64,000 bases of DNA. It comes from an uncultured Shewanella sp. Its GTDB lineage: Bacteria > Pseudomonadota > Gammaproteobacteria > Enterobacterales > Shewanellaceae. Both the position numbers and the translations under genes were made by a program. The stretch lies in assembly GCF_947501225.1 (NCBI RefSeq), contig NZ_CANMUW010000018.1, forward strand, positions 1 to 64,000. The letters are read 5' to 3'. The notes below the pieces were generated by a model. That model was given only the letters and a program-made list of their open reading frames with translations, was not told the DNA's origin and made no database searches. This document shows positions 7,563-16,557 of the stretch, one piece after another; position 1 is the first letter of the stretch, and each line of letters opens with the position of its first letter.

Positions 7563-9392
7563 ATGCCGACCCCTCAACAGCCTACACCGGAACTACAACA
7601 CTTCTATATATCTGAAGAGCAGTCTATCTATCTGCTTAAGGCCGATGATGCACGAAAGCACAGAGCATGGATACGTCTGTGTAAACAGCAGCTGGGCAAG
7701 CTAGGTTATGAGGAGTTGGAGCTTGTCGGCAAAGGCGCCTATGGATTCGTGTTTGCCGGTGTCAACCCAAAGGGAGAAGCACACGTATTCAAATTTTCCC
7801 GTATTACCTTACCGCAACATGTTCAGGACAGGCTGGAGGAGGAGGCATTTATGCTTGCTCAGGTCAAACACCCGAATGTCCCCCCTGCCATAAAGTTTGC
7901 CCATGCCGGCAAACAGGGCATCTTAGTGATGGCCAGGGCACCGGGTGAAGATCTTGAACAGCTCTGCCTGAAGCGGGGGGCACTGCCCGCTGGTATGGTC
8001 ATGAGTATTGCCAGACAACTTGCCAATATTTTGCAGTATCTGCACCACGGACGCCCGCTGGTACACGGCGACATCAAACCCTCGAACCTGGTCTATGATA
8101 TCGAAACAGATCACCTTTCGCTTATTGACTGGGGCTCTGCCGTATTTGCCCAGCGGGATGCCACGGGAAATCCGGTCAACGGTAATGTGATGGATCTACT
8201 CTCCAATGACCAGCAACATACTAATGCCAGAATGGGAGATGTCTATTTTATCGGTGAAGAGCAGCTCAATGGTGAGCTCTCCAGCACCCGGTTCGATGAA
8301 CAGGGTGTTGCGGCAACACTCTATGCCATCGCATCGGGTCAGGCGAGTCGATTCGGTAGCAAGGTGATAACGGCCACCAGCATAGGGCTCCCTGTAGAGC
8401 TGGCAAAAACCTTAGATGCTATGCTCAGTGAAGACCCCAAGCTACGTAACCGGGCCGGAGATTACTTCCTGAAGAGCATGGCTCATAGCCACCGGCTCCA
8501 TCTTCCCGATATCGAGAAACCACCGCTGAAAGAGGAGATCCCTATATGGGGGCTTAAGCGTGAGCGGGACGTCGAGACGGTTATCTATAGCTCCAGAAAG
8601 TCATTCCTGAAAGAGCACAACACGGAAGAACCCATCGAAAAGATGGATGATCTCCAATTAGAGAAATATTACCGAAACTTCATGGCAGGGATGGGGGACA
8701 CAGAGAAAGGGTTTATCGCTGCTGTCGGCCGTATAGGTCAATACTCTATCGTTGGTGGTCTGGCAATTCATTGGCGTGAGAGCGGGGTTTTCATCGACTC
8801 CAACCTTGCCCTGTACCGCAGCGAAGAGAAGGCGGCATTGACGTTAGCCGTCAACAACATGGTGACCCTGGCCAGAGGGATCAAGAGGCTAGGTGTATTC
8901 AAAGCCTGCTTCTTCAATGCCCGGGATACCCTACATCTGGAGCGAGATGACACTAAGCAGCCTTTTCAAACAGACCCGGAGCAGCAGTTACCTTTTGAGG
9001 TCGGCAGCGTACCTTCATTAGAGGATAAGTCCCGTTTACACTCATATTTTGAAGATGGACGCGATCCCGATGAGAACCTTGAACTGCCTTCAGAGATCAT
9101 GACCGAACTTGCATGGATAAATAAGATACACCATACCGGCTGCATTATCTTCGAAGTTCTGCCTAACCATATGAAAATTCACAGCTATCTAAGACTGTTA
9201 AACCCCAGAAAACAAGCGGAATTCCGTGCCAGTCTGGATAGGATTTTAAGTCATGTAGATAAGATACAGGGAAAAGGTGTATCTGGTTTTATGAAACTGC
9301 CTTACAAAAACACCAGAAAATTCAGCCTCATTGACCGCAAAGAGGAAGCATATTATCCGAGAAATCCGAAAGAGCTAAAACCAGTAGAGTGA
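7563..9392 (+). CDS. Solitary Ser/Thr protein kinase
   Basis: Eukaryotic-like (Hanks-type) kinase of about 609 residues. The glycine-rich loop GKGAYGFVFAG lies near residues 57-67, VFKFS carries the ATP-contacting Lys, the catalytic loop HGDIKPSN is near residue 168 and DWG replaces the usual DFG near residue 189. All key residues are present, so it should be active. The C-terminal half (residues 310-609) has no membrane segment or sensor domain that I recognise. The frame extends up to a TTG at 7497; ATG at 7563 (MPTPQQPTPEL) or 7527 is more likely, with only weak ribosome binding sites. No phosphatase or FHA partner lies alongside. Substrate unknown. Confidence 0.85.
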   Translation: MPTPQQPTPELQHFYISEEQSIYLLKADDARKHRAWIRLCKQQLGKLGYEELELVGKGAYGFVFAGVNPKGEAHVFKFSRITLPQHVQDRLEEEAFMLAQVKHPNVPPAIKFAHAGKQGILVMARAPGEDLEQLCLKRGALPAGMVMSIARQLANILQYLHHGRPLVHGDIKPSNLVYDIETDHLSLIDWGSAVFAQRDATGNPVNGNVMDLLSNDQQHTNARMGDVYFIGEEQLNGELSSTRFDEQGVAATLYAIASGQASRFGSKVITATSIGLPVELAKTLDAMLSEDPKLRNRAGDYFLKSMAHSHRLHLPDIEKPPLKEEIPIWGLKRERDVETVIYSSRKSFLKEHNTEEPIEKMDDLQLEKYYRNFMAGMGDTEKGFIAAVGRIGQYSIVGGLAIHWRESGVFIDSNLALYRSEEKAALTLAVNNMVTLARGIKRLGVFKACFFNARDTLHLERDDTKQPFQTDPEQQLPFEVGSVPSLEDKSRLHSYFEDGRDPDENLELPSEIMTELAWINKIHHTGCIIFEVLPNHMKIHSYLRLLNPRKQAEFRASLDRILSHVDKIQGKGVSGFMKLPYKNTRKFSLIDRKEEAYYPRNPKELKPVE

Positions 9393-9399
9393 GACGCCA

Positions 9400-9797
9400 T
9401 TGCATGGCTAATAGACGCTACGCTGTAGAATCTAAGACGATACCCTTCTGGCTATTGGACACTTTGTTGTAGGAGCTAAGACGACACCCTTCGGGTTAAT
9501 CGGCGCTTCGCTGCAGAAACTCAGACGACGCCCTTCTGGCTATTGGACACTTCGTTGTAGGAGCTAAGACGACACCCTTCGAGTTAATCGGCGCTTCGCT
9601 GTAAATGCTAAGATGAAGCCCTTTGGGCTATTGGACACTTTGTTATAGGAACTAAAACGCTCCCCTTCAGGTTAATCGACGCTTCGCTGCAGAAGCTAAG
9701 ACGACGCCCTTCGGGCTATTGGAAAAGATTGCGGTCCAGAAACACAGGCGAAGCCGTCGAATAGGCGAAGCCGTCGAATAGGCGAAGCCGTCTAACT
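9400..9797. repeat. 88-bp-period tandem array ending in three 17-bp iterons
   Basis: The landmark CTATTGGA recurs at 9452, 9540, 9628 and 9716, a period of exactly 88 bases. Each 88-mer is two related 44-bp halves, one containing CACTTTGTTGTAGGAGCTAA and one CGGCGCTTCGCTGCAGAAGC, both ending in a CCCTTCGGG-type hairpin. The last unit runs into three GGCGAAGCCGTC iterons at 9747, 9764 and 9781 (17-base period). It occupies the convergent gap between the kinase and fxsA and reaches the fxsA stop codon. Confidence 0.92.
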
Positions 9798-10352
9798 TCT
9801 ATCCTCTTTATCATCAATCTGATGGCTCTCCGGGCGTTTGTCGCTGGGATCTTGTTTACGCTCAAAATCACCGTCGAATGTGTTACCACCTTCTGGGTTC
9901 TGGTTGTCGCGCTCGAAAGGATGGCGACCGAACGGGCCTTGAGTTCCGTTAGGGCCGGGACCAAATCCACCGTGAAAACCGCCGTTATTGACAACTTTCA
10001 TCTGCATCCGCTTATAAAGGAAGCCGGCAACGGGAATGCGGGTCAGGGGAGTTAACAGCAGTAAGCCTATGGCATCGGTGACGAAGCCTGGAATTAGCAG
10101 TAGCAGGCCGGCAACGGCCAACATCATCCCTTCGACGATCTCCTGACCGGGAGCCTCCCCTCGTGCAAGCTTTTTCTGCACCTGCATCAGTGTCGTGATC
10201 CCTTGACTGCGAACCAGGGAGACACCCACAATTGCCGTAAAGAAGACTAGCCCTACAGTGGTCCAGCTACCGAAAGTCTCACCGACTCGGATCAGTACAT
10301 TTAGTTCTATAACAGGAACTAAGATAAAGATAACTAATAGAAAGAAAAACAC
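9792..10352 (-). CDS. fxsA: FxsA family inner-membrane protein
   Basis: 186-residue cytoplasmic-membrane protein. Four hydrophobic segments (about 1-20, 27-50, 76-100 and nearby) are followed by a hydrophilic Gly/Asn/Asp-rich tail. The motifs VIELNVLIRVG and the LLLIPGFVTDAIGLLLLTP block are typical of FxsA, which in E. coli suppresses F-exclusion of phage T7 when overproduced. The tail from residue 125 on is long and low-complexity. Its location before cutA-dsbD keeps part of the E. coli groSL-fxsA-aspA-cutA-dsbD order, with groSL and aspA absent. The 3' end abuts the repeat array. Confidence 0.9.
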   Translation of the reverse strand: MFFFLLVIFILVPVIELNVLIRVGETFGSWTTVGLVFFTAIVGVSLVRSQGITTLMQVQKKLARGEAPGQEIVEGMMLAVAGLLLLIPGFVTDAIGLLLLTPLTRIPVAGFLYKRMQMKVVNNGGFHGGFGPGPNGTQGPFGRHPFERDNQNPEGGNTFDGDFERKQDPSDKRPESHQIDDKEDRS

Positions 10353-10687
10353 ACTGACCTCTCAACTGCAAACCGGTGAGTAAATAACTTATCACTCAAT
10401 GAAGAACTCGTTATAACAAAATAAAAACTATTTTTACTCAATATGAAAACTAAATGGGGTTTTACGGGTCTTTTTTCAAGTAAGCAAAACAAAGTTTAGC
10501 TTAGCGAGTTTTCGGTTTACTTGGATAAGCTCACTATTTTAGCGATGTCTTAATGCAAGCGGGTATGAAAAGACGTAAAGTATGCTCCATAAATAACCGC
10601 AAACTAGCTAATCGAAATACTTAGCCTAGTTTATCGATGCCGGCTTAAGCCAGCTTTAATTTATTAAACGAGATAACGGCAGATACA
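10353..10687. other. Divergent fxsA/cutA intergenic region
   Basis: 335 bases without coding potential, AT-rich near fxsA. It must hold the promoters of fxsA (leftward) and cutA-dsbD (rightward). I could not assign confident -35/-10 pairs or an operator. Confidence 0.4.
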
Positions 10688-11011
10688 ATGCAAGATGACT
10701 TTCTGTTAGTGATGACAACTTGCCCCACTAAAGATTCGGCCACCGAGTTAGCTAAAGCTCTGGTCGAAGCGAAAATTGCTGCTTGTATACAGATCTCCAC
10801 TCCTGTGACTTCAATCTACAGCTGGGAAGATGAGATCTGTGAAGAGAGTGAGTTCAGCTTGCATATCAAGTGTATAGCAAGCAACTACTCAGCTCTGGAG
10901 AATAAGGTAAAGCAACTGCACCCCTATCAAGTACCTGAACTCATTGCACTTCCTCTGACCAACGGGTTACCCGCTTATTTTGATTGGATAAAAGAAACCA
11001 CAACACCATGA
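10688..11011 (+). CDS. cutA: Divalent-cation tolerance protein CutA
   Basis: 107-residue CutA1 family protein, a small trimeric cytoplasmic protein linked to copper and other divalent metal tolerance. The family blocks are visible: TTCPTKDSATELAKALVE, AACIQI, SIYSWEDEICEESEFSL and the KQLHPYQVPELIALPL region. The stop codon overlaps the dsbD start (ATGA at 11008-11011), so the two genes are translationally coupled, as in E. coli. Confidence 0.95.
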   Translation: MQDDFLLVMTTCPTKDSATELAKALVEAKIAACIQISTPVTSIYSWEDEICEESEFSLHIKCIASNYSALENKVKQLHPYQVPELIALPLTNGLPAYFDWIKETTTP

Positions 11012-12843
11012 AAAAAATACTTACCCTAGCTCTCACTTTAGTTTTCACAACGCTACTCATGTTACCGCCTATAGCGCACAGCGAAGGTGTCTTCAGCAGC
11101 AATAAATTCAGCTTCCTGCAAGATGAGCCTGAATTGATGCCTGTCGATGAAGCCTTCGTCTTCGACTTTAAACAGGAAGGTGAGCGGCTCACTATCAGCT
11201 GGGTCATCGCCGACGGTTACTATATGTACCGTGACAAGCTAAAATTTGAAGCTGAGGGCGCGACTTTAGGGGAGATAGCGCTTCCGGAAGGCAAACCCCA
11301 CTTCGATGAGTATTTTGGCGAGCAGCAGGTCTACTACTCCTATGTAGAACTCCCTATCGCGCTCAGGGAGGCGGCAGAAGGTAGCACGGTGAACATTACC
11401 TTCATGGGCTGCGCCGAAGGTAAGTTATGTTACCCTCCGACCAAAAAAACCGCGCTGCTCAGTGAGGTCGAAGCCAATGACGGCTTACTGAGCGATGAAC
11501 TCCCGACAGGTGAAAAACTTGCAAAGGCTCAGATTAATTCTGAAGCAAACCAGGAGCCTATTACACAGCAAGATAGCCTGAGTAATATGCTGTCGGGTGA
11601 CAGTCTTATCTGGACACTGGTGATCTTCTTCGGTCTGGGTATAGGACTCGCGCTGACACCTTGTGTCTTCCCTATGTACCCTATTCTATCCGGCATCATC
11701 GTTGGTCAGGGGGAGAAACTCTCCACGGCTAAGGCGTTCAGCCTGTCGATGGTTTACGTGCAAGGTATGGCAATCACCTACTCCCTACTCGGATTAGTGG
11801 TCGCCTCAGCCGGGATGAAGTATCAAGCCGCCCTGCAACACCCTGCTGTACTCATCATTCTGGCCATACTCTTCTTCGTGTTGAGTCTGTCTATGTTCGG
11901 CCTGTATGAGCTCAGATTACCATCTAGCTGGCAAGAAAAGATGAACAGCTTCTCCAACAACCAGAAAGGCGGCAATGTTGCTGGCGTCTTCATCATGGGT
12001 ATCATCTCGGGTCTGGTTGCCTCGCCGTGTACTACAGCCCCTCTTTCCGGTGCCCTGGTCTATGTCGCTCAAACAGGAGATCTGCTGCAGGGCTTCCTGG
12101 CACTCTATGTTCTCAGCATGGGTATGGGTCTGCCGCTGCTGATCATAGGTACTTCAGGTGGTAAGTTACTGCCAAAAGCCGGCAGCTGGATGGATGTTAT
12201 CAAGACAGTCTTTGGCTTCCTGCTGATCGCCGTTTCCATCGTCATGATTGGCAGGATCTGGCCGGACTTCCTTTCAGATCTGCTCTGGTCTATCTGGGGA
12301 GTGACCCTGGTGGGTTACCTGATGCACCAGAATAAGCTCACCGACTTTAACTGGAAACAGACAGTGCGTTCGGTTCTTTTGATCCTTATGCTCTTAGGCA
12401 GCTTCTCATACGGACTACAGGCGGTAATGAAGAAGCTTGGTGTTCAGACCCAAACTCAAATTGCCAGCGAACAACTCCATGGGCATAAACGTATTAAATC
12501 GGTCGATGATCTCAAAGCCGAGGTCGAAGCGGCCACAGCCCTGGGCAAGCCGGTCATGTTAGACCTCTATGCCGATTGGTGCGTTGCCTGTAAGGAGTTC
12601 GAAGCTATCACCTTTAAGGATCCAGCTGTTCAGGCTCGCTTGGCTCAGATGGTATTTCTACAGGCCGATGTGACCAAGAATGACAAGTTAGATATCGAAC
12701 TGCTGGAGAGTTACGATGTACTCGGTCTCCCCACCCTGCTGATGTTTGATGCCGATGGCGAGCTCAGAAATGAGCTGCGTGTCACCGGCTTTATGAAGCC
12801 GGATGAGTTTGCCGCTCACCTGGATATCTTACTGAAAAAATAG
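11008..12843 (+). CDS. dsbD: Thiol:disulfide interchange protein DsbD
   Basis: Inner-membrane reductant transporter that passes electrons from cytoplasmic thioredoxin to periplasmic DsbC, DsbG and cytochrome c maturation proteins. About 611 residues: signal peptide, periplasmic alpha domain with the Cys pair of MGCAEGKLCYPP (about 135/141), an eight-helix core with TPCVFPMYP and SPCTTAPL cysteines, and a C-terminal thioredoxin-like domain with DWCVACKEF (about 525/528). The ATG at 11008 gives MKKILTLALT and a normal signal peptide; the TTG at 10984 would add eight residues. Relevant to the multiheme cytochromes encoded further along. Confidence 0.96.
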   Translation: MKKILTLALTLVFTTLLMLPPIAHSEGVFSSNKFSFLQDEPELMPVDEAFVFDFKQEGERLTISWVIADGYYMYRDKLKFEAEGATLGEIALPEGKPHFDEYFGEQQVYYSYVELPIALREAAEGSTVNITFMGCAEGKLCYPPTKKTALLSEVEANDGLLSDELPTGEKLAKAQINSEANQEPITQQDSLSNMLSGDSLIWTLVIFFGLGIGLALTPCVFPMYPILSGIIVGQGEKLSTAKAFSLSMVYVQGMAITYSLLGLVVASAGMKYQAALQHPAVLIILAILFFVLSLSMFGLYELRLPSSWQEKMNSFSNNQKGGNVAGVFIMGIISGLVASPCTTAPLSGALVYVAQTGDLLQGFLALYVLSMGMGLPLLIIGTSGGKLLPKAGSWMDVIKTVFGFLLIAVSIVMIGRIWPDFLSDLLWSIWGVTLVGYLMHQNKLTDFNWKQTVRSVLLILMLLGSFSYGLQAVMKKLGVQTQTQIASEQLHGHKRIKSVDDLKAEVEAATALGKPVMLDLYADWCVACKEFEAITFKDPAVQARLAQMVFLQADVTKNDKLDIELLESYDVLGLPTLLMFDADGELRNELRVTGFMKPDEFAAHLDILLKK

Positions 12844-12872
12844 CCCCCACACTTAAGTTCAGTACCAAGTAA

Positions 12873-12906
12873 GGCCTGCGACTGCACCGAGTCGCAGGCC
12901 CTCTTT
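12873..12906 (+). terminator. Terminator of cutA-dsbD
   Basis: Stem GGCCTGCGACT / AGTCGCAGGCC (11 bp, loop GCACCG) 30 bases after the dsbD stop, followed by a short CTCTTT tract. Confidence 0.75.
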
Positions 12907-13055
12907 CCCCCTAGGTGTCGACAGCTCAGACCTCTACAACAGCTCCCCTAACGTAAAAAACAGTTTTTTCAAACCATTTTTTACTTTTTTTAATATAAAG
13001 TTAAAGAAATTCTTATACAATAATAGGTAGTTACCCTCATATCATCAGGAGAGAC

Positions 13056-14681
13056 ATGGAACCCGCCATCCTTATCACCACATTAGCTTGCGGTATGTTA
13101 GTCAGCCGAGTAGGACTACCGCCTCTTATCGGCTATCTCGTTGCGGGTTTTGTACTGTTTCTATTCGGCATCGATGAATCGAGCCTTCCACTGCTGGAGC
13201 AACTGGCTGAACTCGGTGTCACCCTACTGCTGTTTGCCATCGGCCTTAAATTAAATATCCGCAGCCTGTTCAAAGCCGAGGTCTGGGCTGGCTCCAGCCT
13301 CCATCTGATGGCCTCGATGTTGTTTTTCATCCCCTTGCTCAAACTGCTTGGCATGCTGGGGCTGGAACAACTCACGGGGCTCGAGCTTAATCAACTGGCT
13401 CTGTTAGCCTTCGCCCTCAGTTTCTCCAGCACAATCTTTGCTGTAAAGGTGCTGGAAGATAAGGGTGATATGCAATCACTCTACGGCCGGGTCGCGATCG
13501 GCATACTGATCATGCAGGATATCTTTGCGGTCGCTTTCCTGACCATATCGAAAGGGGATGTTCCTTCAGTATGGGCCTTAGCTTTACTGCTGCTGCCACT
13601 CGCCAAACCCCTTATCTATCGTGCCTTCGATCGCGTCGGTCACGGTGAGCTGCTGGTGCTGTTTGGGCTGGTAATGGCACTTGTGTTCGGTGCCTGGCTC
13701 TTCGAGGCCGTAGGCCTTAAGCCGGATCTGGGGGCGCTGATCATAGGTATTCTGTTAGCCGGCCACGCTAAATCGTCAGAGCTGGCAAAATCACTATTCT
13801 ATTTCAAAGAGCTTTTCCTGGTGGCCTTCTTCTTAACGGTTGGTCTCAATGGTTTACCAAGCTTCTCTGACATAGGTTTAGCCACTCTGTTAGTGTTAGT
13901 CGTGCCCGTTAAGGTGGCACTGTTCCTCTATCTGTTAACCCACTTTAAACTGAGATCCCGTACCTCACTGATGGCCTCGTTTAGTCTGGGAAATTACAGT
14001 GAGTTTGGCTTGATCGTAGCCGCCGTTGCGACGAGTAAAGGCTGGCTGCCCGCCCAATGGATGGTCATCATTGCCGTGGCATTGAGTATAAGTTTCCTGT
14101 TTGCCGCACCTCTAAATGCCAGCTCCAGCCGCCTATACCAGAAGCTTCAGGGCAGACTGAAGAAACTGGAGAAGTTCCCGCCGCACCCGGAAGACAGACA
14201 GATACCTGTAGGCAACCCCAGGTTCCTGATTTTGGGTATGGGCAGAATTGGTAGTGGTGCCTATGATGAGCTGAAAAGTAAGTTTGATGGCGAGATCCTG
14301 GGAGTTGAACACAAGCAAGATCTCGTTGACTACCACAAAGAGCATGGTCGACATGTCGTTCAGGGAGACGCATCTGATACGGACTTCTGGGAGAAACTTG
14401 AATATGCGCCAAATCTGGAACTGGTACTACTGGCTATGCCCCACCATATCGGTAACCAATTTGCCGTCGAGCAACTACACAGGCTCAACTATAAAGGCAA
14501 GATGAGCGCGATAGTCAGATACGCAGAAGATGCGCAGTCTCTCAGAGAAACTGGCGTCCATTGCGTCTATAACATCTATGAAGCTGCGGGTGCCGGTTTC
14601 GTCGACCACGTGGTTAACGATCTTCTTCCCGACTCCCATGTGGCGCGCTCTAACGCCGAGGAGATGAGAAAAAGAGGTTAG
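13056..14681 (+). CDS. CPA2-family cation/proton antiporter with TrkA-N domain
   Basis: 541-residue inner-membrane antiporter of the Kef/YbaL type. An N-terminal Na+/H+ exchanger domain of about 12 helices (residues 1-360) contains the LLFAIGLKLNIRSLF and SFSSTIFAVKVLEDKGD signatures. A cytoplasmic RCK/TrkA-N Rossmann domain starts with LILGMGRIGSGAYDEL near residue 393 and binds a nucleotide ligand. Probably exports K+ (or Na+) in exchange for protons; which ion cannot be told. No KefF/KefG ancillary gene lies next to it. The start is preceded by CAGGAGAG. Confidence 0.88.
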   Translation: MEPAILITTLACGMLVSRVGLPPLIGYLVAGFVLFLFGIDESSLPLLEQLAELGVTLLLFAIGLKLNIRSLFKAEVWAGSSLHLMASMLFFIPLLKLLGMLGLEQLTGLELNQLALLAFALSFSSTIFAVKVLEDKGDMQSLYGRVAIGILIMQDIFAVAFLTISKGDVPSVWALALLLLPLAKPLIYRAFDRVGHGELLVLFGLVMALVFGAWLFEAVGLKPDLGALIIGILLAGHAKSSELAKSLFYFKELFLVAFFLTVGLNGLPSFSDIGLATLLVLVVPVKVALFLYLLTHFKLRSRTSLMASFSLGNYSEFGLIVAAVATSKGWLPAQWMVIIAVALSISFLFAAPLNASSSRLYQKLQGRLKKLEKFPPHPEDRQIPVGNPRFLILGMGRIGSGAYDELKSKFDGEILGVEHKQDLVDYHKEHGRHVVQGDASDTDFWEKLEYAPNLELVLLAMPHHIGNQFAVEQLHRLNYKGKMSAIVRYAEDAQSLRETGVHCVYNIYEAAGAGFVDHVVNDLLPDSHVARSNAEEMRKRG

Positions 14682-14724
14682 CCGCCAAGGGCTGTATACA
14701 TCATCCCAGCATGCTAGTGTTATA

Positions 14725-14751
14725 TTTCCCATCCTGCAATAAGATGGGAAA
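14725..14751 (+). promoter_or_regulatory. 9-bp hairpin between antiporter and small membrane protein gene
   Basis: TTTCCCATC / GATGGGAAA with a 9-base loop. There is no T run behind it, so it is a poor terminator. The GGGAAA of the 3' arm is also the only ribosome-binding-like sequence for a non-ATG start at 14761, so the hairpin could mask it. Confidence 0.4.
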
Positions 14752-14760
14752 TACTCGACC

Positions 14761-15225
14761 CTGAACAAGATTGACTTAACCCGTAACAAGGCATCAGCCA
14801 AACAGAGACTTTACCGGCTGGTTAGCTGCACTTATGCTCTGTTGCTGTTAAGTCTCGCGACAAGCGTAATCCCCTCTGCGGCCGCAGGCTATGATATCAG
14901 CCTTCACTCCTTAACCTTCAATCATCAAGAGCGAAGCTGGAGTCCGTTCCACTTTATCCATATGATGGCGCTAACCCTCGCCGCCACAATTTCGGTCACC
15001 CTGCTACTGAGCAGGTTCCTGTTCGCACAGCAAACTGACTCGCAATTAGCCGCCACCAAAGTTAGCCAAAAAGTTAATCCAAGGTTACAAAGAGCGTTCG
15101 ATTCGTTAATCGTTCGCTCTGATTCGATTGAATTTATTATCAAACTCAGAATTTCAACCCTAAGTGCAGATACAAACGAAAAAAAATTGATTAACCCTGT
15201 AAAAACTGAGTTACAGCCCGAGTAA
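14761..15225 (+). CDS. Hypothetical small membrane protein, start uncertain
   Basis: The frame is open from a stop at 14740 to 15225 and contains no early ATG. A TTG at 14842 gives 127 residues but cuts into the first hydrophobic segment. CTG at 14761 or ATT at 14770 would give a basic N-terminus followed by a complete signal-like stretch (TYALLLLSLATSVIPSAAAG). A second hydrophobic helix lies in FIHMMALTLAATISVTLLLS, then a polar tail rich in Lys and Glu. Possibly a periplasmic protein anchored once. Family not recognised; it lies between the antiporter and galK without obvious functional link. Confidence 0.45.
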   Translation: MNKIDLTRNKASAKQRLYRLVSCTYALLLLSLATSVIPSAAAGYDISLHSLTFNHQERSWSPFHFIHMMALTLAATISVTLLLSRFLFAQQTDSQLAATKVSQKVNPRLQRAFDSLIVRSDSIEFIIKLRISTLSADTNEKKLINPVKTELQPE

Positions 15226-15326
15226 AGTCGTGATATAACGATATGTACCTAGACACGGTCAAGAAGACCCTCAACCGGCAAGCCTGTTACAGGCAATCAT
15301 TTATACTCATAGAGAAACGTTAAAAC

Positions 15327-16493
15327 ATGTCGAACCCAGCACAGCGCGCGAACAAATTATTTGTGCAAACCTTTGGCACTACAGCTGACGATCTGTATCT
15401 GGCTCCGGGCCGGGTCAACTTGATCGGCGAACACACTGACTATAATGACGGCTTTGTACTGCCTGCGGCTATCAACTTTCATACTATTGTTGCGGTAAAG
15501 CGCCGCGATGATGATCTATACCGCGCCGTATCGGACGCCTTCCCCGGCGAAATCAAAGAGTGGGCCTTCGGCCACGAAGGCGTCATGATTCCGGAAGATG
15601 GCTGGGTCAATTACCTGAAGGGATTTACGGCGGCAATGGCTGCATCCGGCTTGCCCGCAAAAGGGATGGATATTGCGGTAGTGGGTAATGTCCCTCTTGG
15701 TGCCGGCCTTTCATCCTCTGCGGCGCTGGAACTGGCGTTTGGTACGGCTGTTAATGAGTGCAGTCAACTCAGGCTCTCTCCCCTTGCCGTCGCACAGATG
15801 GCTCAGCGGGGAGAGAATCAATATGTAGGATATGCCTGCGGTATCATGGATCAGATGATTAGCGCCCTGGGTGAGCAAGACCATGCGCTGCTGATTGATT
15901 GTGAGGATCTGGACAGCGAACCGGTTCATATACCCGATAGCCTGAGCCTCATCATCGTCAATTCAAATGTTCAGCGCGGCTTAGTCGACTCACAACACAA
16001 CCTGCGTCGCGAGCAGTGTGAAGAGGTAGCAGAACATTTTGGGGTGGACTCCCTGAGACACTTAGACCTGTCCCGGCTCGAAGCCGCAAAATCTGAACTT
16101 TCAGATGTCTGCTATCGACGGGCCCGCCACGTGCTAACGGAAAACAGACGAACCCAGAATGCGAGTCATGCGCTTGAAGCCGGCAATATCTCCACCTTAA
16201 GTGCGCTAATGGCTCAGTCCCATGCTTCCATGCGTGACGACTTCGAGATAACGGTTCCTCAGATCGACACTCTGGTCGAGATCATCTCTGACGTCATTGG
16301 TACCCGGGGCGGAGTCAGGATGACCGGCGGAGGATTCGGCGGTTGTGTAGTGGCTCTGGTTGACCATGAGTTAACCGATGCCGTCGTAGAAGCCATAGAG
16401 AAGGAGTACCCAAAAAAGACGGGACTCGAACCCACGGTTTATCTCTGCTCCGCCAGTGGTGGCGCAACCCGAATCGACAAAGAGGCCTATTAA
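15327..16493 (+). CDS. galK: Galactokinase
   Basis: GHMP-family kinase (388 residues) that phosphorylates alpha-D-galactose to galactose 1-phosphate, the first committed Leloir step. The galactokinase signature GRVNLIGEHTDYNDGFVLP is near residue 28, the ATP-binding GAGLSSSAALELA motif is near residue 129 and the third GHMP motif is MTGGGFGGC near the C-terminus. Followed after 64 bases by galM, so a galKM pair; galT and galE are not in the window. Confidence 0.96.
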   Translation: MSNPAQRANKLFVQTFGTTADDLYLAPGRVNLIGEHTDYNDGFVLPAAINFHTIVAVKRRDDDLYRAVSDAFPGEIKEWAFGHEGVMIPEDGWVNYLKGFTAAMAASGLPAKGMDIAVVGNVPLGAGLSSSAALELAFGTAVNECSQLRLSPLAVAQMAQRGENQYVGYACGIMDQMISALGEQDHALLIDCEDLDSEPVHIPDSLSLIIVNSNVQRGLVDSQHNLRREQCEEVAEHFGVDSLRHLDLSRLEAAKSELSDVCYRRARHVLTENRRTQNASHALEAGNISTLSALMAQSHASMRDDFEITVPQIDTLVEIISDVIGTRGGVRMTGGGFGGCVVALVDHELTDAVVEAIEKEYPKKTGLEPTVYLCSASGGATRIDKEAY

Positions 16494-16557
16494 CCTTCTC
16501 CCCAATCAGAAGGCGGCTGCTATTGTGATATAATCTGCAAAGGATAAGGATGCATTT

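Noticed and set aside
10984..11007. Upstream TTG start for dsbD
   Set aside because: ATG at 11008 overlaps the cutA stop and gives a normal signal peptide; the eight extra residues are polar.
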